From the NCBI GenBank assembly GCA_963697365.1, contig CAVONT010000021.1, forward strand, positions 186,001 through 250,000: a DNA stretch of 64,000 nucleotides, given 5' to 3'. The translations under genes and the position numbers were made by a program. Below, piece by piece: positions 16,345-23,779 of this stretch. The notes under the pieces are model-generated. The model searched no databases. It was not told the origin of the DNA and saw only the letters and a list, made by a program, of their open reading frames with translations. This stretch comes from CAIXZV01 sp963697365. Lineage in GTDB: Bacteria > Chloroflexota > Limnocylindria > Limnocylindrales > CSP1-4. Within the stretch, counting starts at the first letter, position 1; each line of letters opens with the position of its first letter.

Positions 16345-16858
16345 CGTCCTCCTCCTCGTCATCGTCATCGCGCTCGCGTGCCGTGGAGGAGCTGGAAGCG
16401 TTGCCGCCGCTCGAGGTCTGCGCCCCGGCCTGGCGGTTGAGCGCGGCCTGACGTGCAGCGGCGCGGTTCAGTGCCACCAGGCGGGCCTGGGCGACCTTGA
16501 GCTGGCGCTGCAGGGTCTCGAGCCTGGCGGTCGAGGCGTCGAGGTCGGCCTGCAAGGCCTCGGCCTGCGCCTCGTCGTCCGCCATCGATCCGTTGGCCGC
16601 GATCAGGGCACCCTTGAGGTCGGCGATCTGCCCCGCGACATCGTCGATCTGGCCGGACAGCTCGACGGTTCGCTCCGTCTCGGCGGTGAACCCGTCGCCG
16701 ATGATCTCCATGCCGACGGGCGCCGTGTCGAGCGGTGCAGATGCGCTTCGCCACTCGGCGGCCACCTGGACCGTGGTCGCGCCGATCACGAGCACGGCGA
16801 CCGTGGCGACGGCCACGGCGCCCCGCCTGGCCCACCGGGCGAGCTGGTCACGGTTCAT
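16337..16858 (-). CDS. Membrane-anchored coiled-coil hypothetical protein with acidic tail
   Basis: 173 aa. One N-terminal helix (GAVAVATVAVLVIGATTVQV) is followed by a long coiled coil of about 80 residues (TERTVELSGQIDDVAGQIAD to RLETLQRQLKVAQARLVALN), then an Asn/Ser/Gly-rich stretch and a DDDDEEEDDD tail. It looks like a paralogue in layout of the next gene in the operon. The start ATG shares its A with the stop of the upstream cytochrome gene. Function unknown. Confidence 0.75.
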   Translation of the reverse strand: MNRDQLARWARRGAVAVATVAVLVIGATTVQVAAEWRSASAPLDTAPVGMEIIGDGFTAETERTVELSGQIDDVAGQIADLKGALIAANGSMADDEAQAEALQADLDASTARLETLQRQLKVAQARLVALNRAAARQAALNRQAGAQTSSGGNASSSSTARERDDDDEEEDDD

Positions 16859-17559
16859 CACGCTTCCTCCTGGGATGCCGCCGGCGCGGGCCGGACGAGG
16901 GAGAGGGCCGGGGTGGCTGGCGTCGCACGCTGCGGGCGGACCTTCGCGGTCCACCAGCGGAGGACGCCCAGGACGAGCACGACGAGGCCGGTCGCGAGGT
17001 ACAGCGGGGTGAGGGCACCGCCGTCCGTTCCGGCGAGGACGGCATGCGCCCAGGCAAGCAGGAACGCGACGATCGTGAAACGGTGGACCTTGAGCCACCA
17101 CCCGGCGGGGAGGAGCCGGGTCCACTTCGCGGTGACGGCCGTGATGATCAGGGCGTACATCGCGACCGAGCCCACGGCGATGGCGGACGGCCGGTAGGTC
17201 GACATCCCGGGCACGAGGGCGCCGGCCCAGCCGACGCCGGCGAACCGGTCGGCGGCCAGCAGGACGATGTGGAGCGCGAGGAAGGCGCCCAGGAACACGG
17301 TCACCATCTCGTGCCACGGGAAGACCTGCCTGGTCTTGCGCCAGCCCGAGGCCATGCGCGGGTGGCTGAGCAGCAGCCCCAGGACAACCTCGAAGGTGAG
17401 CAGCAGGTACGCGGTCACGCCGAGGGCCCGGGCTGCCACCCACGGCCGGAGCTGGACGGTCCTCGGGTCGGAGGCGGGAAGGACCTGGTCGGTGATGCCG
17501 AGCGCGACGAGCGCCACGACGGCGCCGAGCACGACGAGGACGGTGGGCCTCAGGCGCAT
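16858..17559 (-). CDS. Ferric-reductase-like transmembrane protein (heme b)
   Basis: 233 aa with six predicted helices. ARALGVTAYLLLTFEVVLGL then LLSHPRMASGWRKTRQVFPW, HEMVTVFLGAFLALHIVLLA and GWWLKVHRFTIVAFLLAWAH match the ferric reductase-like domain. The His residues in HE, LH, VHR and AH are candidate heme ligands. It lacks the FAD/NAD-binding half of eukaryotic-type ferric reductases. GGGGAG precedes the ATG. Heading an operon that ends with apbE suggests a membrane electron-transfer chain with a flavinylated partner, but no FMN-binding domain protein is visible here. Confidence 0.8.
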   Translation of the reverse strand: MRLRPTVLVVLGAVVALVALGITDQVLPASDPRTVQLRPWVAARALGVTAYLLLTFEVVLGLLLSHPRMASGWRKTRQVFPWHEMVTVFLGAFLALHIVLLAADRFAGVGWAGALVPGMSTYRPSAIAVGSVAMYALIITAVTAKWTRLLPAGWWLKVHRFTIVAFLLAWAHAVLAGTDGGALTPLYLATGLVVLVLGVLRWWTAKVRPQRATPATPALSLVRPAPAASQEEA

Positions 17560-17757
17560 GCGGGTCTCCCCGCGGCCGGACGCGGACTGGGACGGACGGG
17601 CAGAAGGACAACTGTGGACATGGGACTCCCCGGAGTGTCAGGTGCTTCTCCGAGGCAGCCCAGTGCCCATAGGTTTCAACCGGCGCGCAGCCGATGGTCC
17701 TGTCACCTGACGGGTACGTCCGTCCGCCCGATGCGGTTTCGGCCGGGGCCCGGTGGC

Positions 17758-18753
17758 TCAGCCGCCCGCGAGGGCCGCGGCCACCTGGTCGATGTTCCAC
17801 GTCATCATCCCGGCGTACGTGTCTGCCGGGGCATCGCCGAGGGTGTCCGTGTACAGGTTGGACACGACGGTTGCGCCGGTCTCGTCCGCGATGGTCTGCA
17901 CGAGGTCCTCGTTGAACTGGGCCTCGGCGAAGATCGCCTTGATGCCCTTCTCCTTGACGACCTTGATGAGCGCCGAGACGTCGCCGGCGCTGGGGTCCTG
18001 GCCCGGGGCGTCCACCACGGTCCCGTCGATGGTGAGCCCGTAGGCTGCCGCGAAGTACGGGAACGCATCGTGGAAGCTGATCACCGCACGGTTCGCCTCG
18101 GGGATGGCACCAAGGCGCTCCTTGGCCGTCGCGTCGAGATCCGCCAGCACCTTGGTGTACTCGGCGAGGCCGGCCTCGTAGTCAGCAGCACCCTCCGGAT
18201 CCGCCGCGGTCAGCGCCTCGGCGATCCGCTGCGCGTACTTCGCGGCGTAGGCGGCGTTGAGCCAGAGGTGCGGGTTGACCTCCTCGGCGGCGGCTCTCGC
18301 GGCCCCTCGTCGTCCGCCCTCGAGGTAGGTGACACCGTCCAGGTCCTCGGCCAGCTCCACGACCGGCGCGTCCGTGCCCGCGTCCTTGACCAGGTCCGCC
18401 AGCCACTCGTCGAGGCCCAGGCCGTTGATGAAGACCACGTCGGCGGACGTGAGGCGGCGGACGTCGGACGGGGTGGGATCGAAGGTGTGCACCTCGCCGC
18501 CCTTGGGCACGAGGCTGGTGACGGACACGTTGTCGCCACCAACCTGGGCGACGAGGTCGGCGAGGATCGTCGTCGTCGTGACCACCTGCAGGCGGTCGGC
18601 CGAGCCGGATGGGGCAGCCGACGCGCCTCCGCCGCCGCAGGCCGCGATGAGCAACCCCGCGATCGCGACGGTGGTGACGAGGAGTCCGCCGCGGACGCCG
18701 CCACGTGCGCCGCTGCGGACGCTGCTGTGTCGCGTGGGTTCCCGGTGCTGCAT
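17758..18753 (-). CDS. znuA: Metal ABC transporter substrate-binding lipoprotein (ZnuA/TroA family)
   Basis: 331 aa. The signal peptide ends in the lipobox LIAAC (Cys ~39). VVTTTTILADLVAQVGGDNV then SLVPKGGEVHTFDPTPSDVR, EEVNPHLWLNAAYAAKYAQR and RAVISFHDAFPYFAAAYGLT carry the His/Glu/Asp metal ligands of cluster A-I proteins. No long His-rich loop is present, so zinc versus manganese cannot be settled from sequence. It lies after fur on the same strand but has its own promoter-operator at 18765-18786, identical in type to the one before znuC. Confidence 0.92.
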   Translation of the reverse strand: MQHREPTRHSSVRSGARGGVRGGLLVTTVAIAGLLIAACGGGGASAAPSGSADRLQVVTTTTILADLVAQVGGDNVSVTSLVPKGGEVHTFDPTPSDVRRLTSADVVFINGLGLDEWLADLVKDAGTDAPVVELAEDLDGVTYLEGGRRGAARAAAEEVNPHLWLNAAYAAKYAQRIAEALTAADPEGAADYEAGLAEYTKVLADLDATAKERLGAIPEANRAVISFHDAFPYFAAAYGLTIDGTVVDAPGQDPSAGDVSALIKVVKEKGIKAIFAEAQFNEDLVQTIADETGATVVSNLYTDTLGDAPADTYAGMMTWNIDQVAAALAGG

Positions 18754-18764
18754 CCTTCGTGTCT

Positions 18765-18786
18765 CCTGAGATCGAGTCTCATTCTA
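18765..18786 (-). promoter_or_regulatory. Fur/Zur-type operator and -10 box before znuA
   Basis: On the minus strand the half-sites are AATGAGAC and ATCTCAGG around a 3-bp centre (TCG). This shares ATGAGAC-N3-(A/G)T(C/A)TCA with the site before znuC. A -10-like TAGAAT (rc of 18781-18786) overlaps the 5' half, as expected for repression. Confidence 0.65.
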
Positions 18787-18834
18787 GGTCATGACTGGTG
18801 CCGCAGCGTTGTTGCGCCGCCTGGGTGGGTTGGA

Positions 18835-19297
18835 TCAGCCCGTTCGGGACCCGGCCGCGTCGCATGCGGCGCAGAGCCCGAAGATCTCGAGACGGTGGGC
18901 GGTCACCTGGAACCCCGATCGGCGCCCGATCTCGGCCAGGGTGTCCGCGAGGCCGTGGTCCGACACGTCGGTGGACCGGCCACACGACGTGCAGATGGCA
19001 TGGTGATGGTGGACGGCTTCGCACACGACGTAGGCGTGCACGCCGTCGGGCAGGTCAACGCGCTCGACCAGGCCAAGCGTGGCGAACACGTCGAGCGACC
19101 GGAAGATGGTCGCCCGCCCGATGCCCAGGCGCCGGTCGCGCGCCTCGGCGACGAGCCCTGCGGCAGTGAAGTGGGCGTCCTGGGCTGCCACGAGGTCCGC
19201 GACCGCGCGCCGGGGCTCGGTCAGGCGGTAGCCGGCGTGATCCAGCGCGGCCACGAGCTGGGCGCCAGGATGACCGGGGAGCTGGGTGCTCGGTCAT
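18835..19297 (-). CDS. Fur-family metal-responsive regulator (likely Zur), one frameshift near the N-terminus
   Basis: Winged-helix metalloregulator. YRLTEPRRAVADLVAAQDAH, ARDRRLGIGRATIFRSLDVF and LVERVDLPDG form the DNA-binding domain. HHHHAICTSCG and LCAACD give His-rich and CxxC metal sites. The best start is the ATG at 19297, overlapping the znuB stop (ATGA). From there MTEHPAP leads into GHPGAQLVAALDHAGYRLTE if one C of a CCCC run near 19273 is removed. As sequenced, the first usable start is a GTG at 19254. Its place in the znuCB operon and the shared operators argue that it senses the transported metal. Confidence 0.9.
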
Positions 19298-20158
19298 GCC
19301 GCGGACCCGCGGGCGACGATGTCGTCGCGGTGGCGACGCTGCGCGATGAGCCCGCGCGGCCCGAAGCCGAGGGCGACGAGGAACGCGGCGGTCTGGACGA
19401 GCACGATCGTCGCCCCGCTGGCGACGTCCATCCAGTAGGACACGTACAGGCCGATGATCGCGCTCGCGATCCCGATCACGCCCGCGAACAGCATCACCCG
19501 CGTGAAGCGGACCGTCAGGAGCTGGGCGGTGGCCGCGGGTGTCACGAGCATGGCGACGACCAGGATGATGCCCACGGCCTGCAGGCTGACCACGATGGTC
19601 AGGGCCACGAGGGCGAGGAAGAGGTACTCGAGGCGGCCGGTGTTGATGCCCGACGCGGCTGCACCCAGCGCGTCGAAGGTCGCGTACAGGAGCTCCTTCC
19701 ACAGCAGCGCGACCGTGAGGATCACGCCGCCGCCGAGCACCACGAGGGCGACAAGGTCCTCCATGCCGATGGCCAGCACGTTGCCGAACAGGAAGCTGAA
19801 CAGGTCGGCGACATAGCCGTCGATCGTGCTGAACAGGAAGACGCCCAGCGCGAAGGTGCCCGCGAACAGCACCCCGATCGAGGTGTCCTGGCGCAGGCCG
19901 GCCCGCTTGGTGACCCAGCCGATGGCGAGCGCCGTCGCCACGGCAGCCACCGCCGCGCCGATGTAGAACGGGATCCCGATGATGTACGCCACGACCACGC
20001 CCGGGAAGCCCGCATGGGCGATGGCGTCACCGATGAAGGCGATGCCGCGCACGCACGACGAACGTGCCCACCACGGCGCACACGACGCCCACCAGGGCAA
20101 GGGCGACAAGCGCGCGAATGAAGAAGGCGTCGCCGAGCGGGGCGAGCACGAGGTCCAT
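19294..20158 (-). CDS. znuB: Metal ABC transporter permease, one frameshift near the N-terminus
   Basis: Cluster-IX membrane permease with about eight helices. MDLVLAPLGDAFFIRALVAL begins at the ATG 20158, which shares its A with the znuC stop. The frame breaks near 20055 (a GTGC duplication or a lost base) and continues RGIAFIGDAIAHAGFPGVVV, the family's conserved FxGDAxxHxxxPG signature. TSIGVLFAGTFALGVFLFST and LLVTPAATAQL-like sequence (AMLVTPAATAQLLTVRFTRV) complete the match. Corrected length is about 287 aa. Confidence 0.92.
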
Positions 20159-21132
20159 CAGCGAGACCCGTCCTGCTCGTGGAAGTGGCGCTCCCCGGGG
20201 GCGGCGTCGTCGTGATGGTGGGCGTCGTCGAGCACGACGGTGCCGCCACGCAGGACCAGCAGGTGGCCACCGTAGGCCGCCGTGAGCACCTCCGCGTCCA
20301 GCACCAGGTGGGACGGTCCGTAGGCGACCACGGTCCGGTTCACCGCGAGCACCTGCTGGAAGCGCTGGGCCGCGCAGGCGAGGTCATGCGTCGTGGCGAC
20401 GACGGTCTTGCCCCTGGCCGCCTGGGCCTCCAGGAGGTCCATCAGCAGCTCCTGGGTGGTCGCGTCGATGCCAGTCACGGGCTCGTCCAGCAGGAACAGG
20501 TCGGGCTCTGCCGCGAGCGCCCGGGCAAGGAACACCCGACGCCGCTGGCCACCCGACAGGCGGCCGATCTGGGTCCCCAGGTGGCCGTCCATCTGCACCT
20601 GCTCAAGGGCTGCGCGGACGGCGCGCCGGTCGTCGGCACCGGGCCGGCGGATGGGGCCGAGGCGCGGGAAGCGGCCCATCATGACCACGTCCTCGACCGT
20701 GACCGGGAACGCCCAGTCAACCATCTCCGCCTGCGGGACGTACGCGACCCGGCGAGCCTCGCGTCCCGGCGGTCCGCCGAGGACCTGGATCCGCCCTGAC
20801 CACGGCTGGGCCAGTCCGGCCATCAGCTTCAGGAGCGTGCTCTTGCCGGCGCCGTTCGGGCCGACCACCGCGAGCAGGCTGCCCGGCTCGACCGCGATCG
20901 TGACGTGCTCGAGGGCCACGCGGTCGCCATAGCCTGCCGAGACGTCGCTCAACCAGACGTCCGCGTGGGCGAGCGCATGGGCGGCATCGAGCGGGCGGTC
21001 GTGATCGTGGCCGTGATCGTGAGCCGCGGGCTCCGGCGGCTCGCCACCGTGGGAGGGGGACCGCCGCTCCGACTGGTCCGGTTCGGCGGGAGGAACGGGT
21101 ACGGGCGCGGGCATGGGTGATTGAGCGTTCAC
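20158..21132 (-). CDS. znuC: Metal ABC transporter ATP-binding protein
   Basis: ATPase subunit. Walker A VGPNGAGKSTLLKLMAG, signature LSGGQRRRVFLARALA, Walker B LFLLDEPVTGIDATTQ and switch ATTHD are intact. A His/Pro-rich N-terminal extension (EPAAHDHGHDHDRPLDAAHA) and a His-rich tail (DDAHHHDDAAPGERHFHEQD) could buffer or sense metal, which favours zinc. The start is GTG 21132 or ATG 21114; neither has a Shine-Dalgarno site. A TATGAT box 12 nt before the GTG suggests a very short or absent leader. Confidence 0.92.
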   Translation of the reverse strand: MNAQSPMPAPVPVPPAEPDQSERRSPSHGGEPPEPAAHDHGHDHDRPLDAAHALAHADVWLSDVSAGYGDRVALEHVTIAVEPGSLLAVVGPNGAGKSTLLKLMAGLAQPWSGRIQVLGGPPGREARRVAYVPQAEMVDWAFPVTVEDVVMMGRFPRLGPIRRPGADDRRAVRAALEQVQMDGHLGTQIGRLSGGQRRRVFLARALAAEPDLFLLDEPVTGIDATTQELLMDLLEAQAARGKTVVATTHDLACAAQRFQQVLAVNRTVVAYGPSHLVLDAEVLTAAYGGHLLVLRGGTVVLDDAHHHDDAAPGERHFHEQDGSR

Positions 21133-21152
21133 ATGAGACACAGTATCATATG
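21130..21152 (-). promoter_or_regulatory. Fur/Zur-type palindromic operator over the znuC promoter
   Basis: Half-sites CACATGAGAC and GTATCATATG flank a 3-bp centre; the arms match at 8 of 10 positions. The minus-strand -10 box TATGAT lies in the palindrome. The half ATGAGAC recurs before znuA. Confidence 0.65.
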
Positions 21153-21250
21153 GATGGTGCGCCAACCGCCAATTCCTGCCAACACGACGAATATGCCCCA
21201 CAATGGCGCACCGTTCCGTCACACCTCGACATCGACATCGGAGGCCTCCC

Positions 21251-22090
21251 CTGAGCGGCAACAAGTCAACCCCCACGACGTCCCGCAAGGAGCGCCGTGC
21301 TGCCGAGCGCGAGAACCGCTTCGAGGCGGAGCGCTCGGCCCGCAAGTCCAGCCCCTCCGGCTCCGGCGGCGGCTCGTCCTGGATCAACACCAGGACGATG
21401 ACGATCGTCGGCGTGGTCGCCGGCCTCCTGATCGTGGTCCTTGTTGCCGCGAACCAGTTGGGCGGCCGGGTCACCGGCCAGCTGGACGACCCGAACTTCC
21501 AGTACCCGGCCGAGCTCCAGGACGGCCAGATGCTCGGGTCGGCCGATGCGCCCGTGGTGATGGAGGTCTACAGCGACTACCAGTGCCCCGTCTGCCGCAG
21601 GCATGCGCTGGACGTGGAGCCGTCACTCGTCAACGAGTACGTCGCCGCGGGCAAGCTCCAGATCATCCATCACGACATCAACCTGCTGGGCCGCGGCGGC
21701 GATGAGTCGCTGATCCCCGCGCTGGGCACCTTCTGCGCCATCGAGCAGGGCAAGTACTGGGACTACAGCCACTGGATCTACGACAACCAGGACGGCGAGA
21801 ACCAGGGCGGCTTCACCAAGGAGCGCGTGACCCAGATCGCCGTCGCCGCCGGTCTCGAGGAGGGAGCCTTCACCAGCTGTCTCGACTCCCAGCCGGCCCT
21901 CGACTTCGTGAACAACATCACGGACGTCGCCACGACCCAGCTGGGTGTCAACTCCACGCCGACGATCTATCTGAACGGCACCCAGTACGTCGGGCTCAAG
22001 CCCGTGTCCGACTGGCGCGCGCTGATCGAGGCAGAGCTGGCCAAGACCAGCGCGCCGGCGAGCGGCGCACCCGCGACCACCGCACCCTGA
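21251..22090 (+). CDS. DsbA-like thiol:disulfide oxidoreductase, membrane-anchored
   Basis: Extracytoplasmic thioredoxin-fold protein. A basic N-terminus precedes one helix (TIVGVVAGLLIVVLVAANQL). The domain has VVMEVYSDYQCPVCRRHALD with the CPVC active site (~residues 112-115), and NSTPTIYLNGTQYVGLKPVS holds the cis-Pro. I start it at CTG 21251 because GGAGG lies 8 nt upstream and the context CCCCTGAGC recurs at the Rrf2 gene. The nearest canonical start is ATG 21203, which lacks a Shine-Dalgarno. VKOR follows, overlapping the stop. Confidence 0.88.
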   Translation: MSGNKSTPTTSRKERRAAERENRFEAERSARKSSPSGSGGGSSWINTRTMTIVGVVAGLLIVVLVAANQLGGRVTGQLDDPNFQYPAELQDGQMLGSADAPVVMEVYSDYQCPVCRRHALDVEPSLVNEYVAAGKLQIIHHDINLLGRGGDESLIPALGTFCAIEQGKYWDYSHWIYDNQDGENQGGFTKERVTQIAVAAGLEEGAFTSCLDSQPALDFVNNITDVATTQLGVNSTPTIYLNGTQYVGLKPVSDWRALIEAELAKTSAPASGAPATTAP

Positions 22091-22575
22091 CGGACGACGG
22101 GACTGCCGCCGCAGTCGACCCTGCAGCTGTCGAGCGGGCCAGCCATGGCCCACTCGGCCTGCTCCTGGTGCTCCTGGCGCTCGCGGGAACCGGCATCGCC
22201 GCCTACCTGACGGCCGTGCGGGTCATGGGCACGAGCACCGTCTGCGGCCCCTCCCACGGCTGCGACATCGTCGCGGCGTCGGAGTACGCGGAGATCCTGG
22301 GCATCCCCGTGGCCGTCATCGGTCTCGCCGGCTCGCTGGTGCTGGTGGGCCTGGCGCTGACCTGGTGGCTCCGCGCCGACCGGCGGGCGCTGCTCGGCGC
22401 GTACCTGGGCCTCCTGGCCGCCACGGGGTTTGCCGCCTATCTGACCTTCCTCGAGCTGTTCGTGATCGAGGCGATCTGCGTCTGGTGCGCCGCGTACGCG
22501 GTGACGATCGTCATCGCGCTCGTGGTCGCAGGCCTTGCACTCTGGCGGAGTGGACGGGGACCTGCGCCGGCCTGA
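22087..22575 (+). CDS. Vitamin K epoxide reductase (VKOR) family protein
   Basis: Membrane enzyme that reoxidises DsbA-like proteins with quinone. Four helices are visible. VCGPSHGCDIVAASEYAEIL carries the loop Cys pair and FVIEAICVWCAAYAVTIVIA carries the catalytic CxxC. The whole helix 1 (SHGPLGLLLVLLALAGTGIA) is in frame upstream of the first GTG (22168), so I start at CTG 22087, which overlaps the DsbA stop as CTGA. Length is then 162 aa, normal for the family. It forms a DsbA/VKOR pair with the preceding gene. Confidence 0.88.
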   Translation: MTDDGTAAAVDPAAVERASHGPLGLLLVLLALAGTGIAAYLTAVRVMGTSTVCGPSHGCDIVAASEYAEILGIPVAVIGLAGSLVLVGLALTWWLRADRRALLGAYLGLLAATGFAAYLTFLELFVIEAICVWCAAYAVTIVIALVVAGLALWRSGRGPAPA

Positions 22576-22606
22576 TCGGCTCGCGCCGAACGCGGTGTCG
22601 CTGCGG

Positions 22607-23779
22607 TCACGGGGCAGCCGGCGCGTACCCCGTCAGCTCCACGTAGCCGCGTCCCGCCACCGGCAGCCCCGCCCTCGACCCCTTGATGTCCTGGGAGCCC
22701 TCCCAGTACACGACCCCGGTGGTGGCGCGCGTGTCCAGCTCCTGGTCACGCACGGTGGGCGTCACGGTCACATCAAGGTCGAGCGGCATGACCCGGATCT
22801 GCCACCCGGATGGGTAGGTTGCGCCGGTCGCGTCGCTCGTCCACTCGTCGAGGACGTCGACCTCGAAGTCCCCGGGCCCCAGGTGCGTCGCCGTTCCGGC
22901 GGCATCGACCGCCGTCCCGTACACGAGCGGGAAGGAGCCGTCGGCGGCCCTGACCAGGGAGAGGGTGATGTCCGTCCCGTCATCGAGGTTGAGCGCGAAC
23001 CAGTCCCATCCGCCGGCACCCACGGAGATGAAGTCGCCCCACTGGTGGTCGAACCAGGCGCTTCCGGTCACGTCGAGCGTGCGGTCGCCCAGGGTGAGGG
23101 TCCCCGTGGCGTCCATCGCGGTGCGCGAGTAGTAGTAGGACCCGCCGGCCGGTCCGAAGTCGATCCAGCCGTCGCGGTCGTGGAGCACTGGCGGCTTGAC
23201 CTCGTCGAGGCGCAGGTCGAGTCCGAGGGCCGCGAGCGGGTCGCCGTTGACCTCCGCTCCTCTGGCCGTCGCGCGGAGCGCATCCCTGCCGTCGCTGCCC
23301 GTCATCGTCCACGGGTCGCCGAACGGCCGCAGCGGATCGGCCGGGTCGAAGCCGCTGATCGCGAAGTCGAAGCCACCAGGGTCCCCGGACGCTCCGGATG
23401 AGCGGTCGACCTGGGGCCCGATCTCCGCGCGCTGCGCGTAGTGGAACCGGTCGCCGTCCTCGTCCGTGACGGCGAGGTGGCTGGCCCAGGTGACCGGGAA
23501 GTCTCCGCGCTCTGCCCGGAAGATCACGTACTCGAAGCCGAACCGGTCGCCGCCATCGGCCTGCAGGTGACCCGTGTAGTACCACCATTCCGTGAGGCGG
23601 TCGTGCGGTGCGTCGTCTCGGGGCAGGACGACAGGCTGGGGATCGGCAGGCAGCGGCGTCGGCTCCGGTGCGACGGTCGGTTGCGGCCGGGCGACGGGTG
23701 GGTTGGCGAGGACCGGTCCGCTGCACGCGCCGGCGACGGCGGCGATGACGAGCGCGATGGCGACGAGGCGGGTGCTCAT
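22607..23779 (-). CDS. Lipocalin-like CrtC/AttH-family lipoprotein
   Basis: 390 aa. The signal ends AAVAGAC, a lipobox. The body has DRLTEWWYYTGHLQADGGDR, the EWWYYTGHL motif of AttH/CrtC-like lipocalin domains, and GSAWFDHQWGDFISVGAGGW with the second conserved WxDHQWG-type motif. Related proteins include carotenoid 1,2-hydratase, but a lipoprotein form points to an extracytoplasmic lipid- or hydrophobe-binding role. Its ATG overlaps the MMPL transporter stop by 4 bp, so the pair is probably one functional unit. Confidence 0.82.
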   Translation of the reverse strand: MSTRLVAIALVIAAVAGACSGPVLANPPVARPQPTVAPEPTPLPADPQPVVLPRDDAPHDRLTEWWYYTGHLQADGGDRFGFEYVIFRAERGDFPVTWASHLAVTDEDGDRFHYAQRAEIGPQVDRSSGASGDPGGFDFAISGFDPADPLRPFGDPWTMTGSDGRDALRATARGAEVNGDPLAALGLDLRLDEVKPPVLHDRDGWIDFGPAGGSYYYSRTAMDATGTLTLGDRTLDVTGSAWFDHQWGDFISVGAGGWDWFALNLDDGTDITLSLVRAADGSFPLVYGTAVDAAGTATHLGPGDFEVDVLDEWTSDATGATYPSGWQIRVMPLDLDVTVTPTVRDQELDTRATTGVVYWEGSQDIKGSRAGLPVAGRGYVELTGYAPAAP

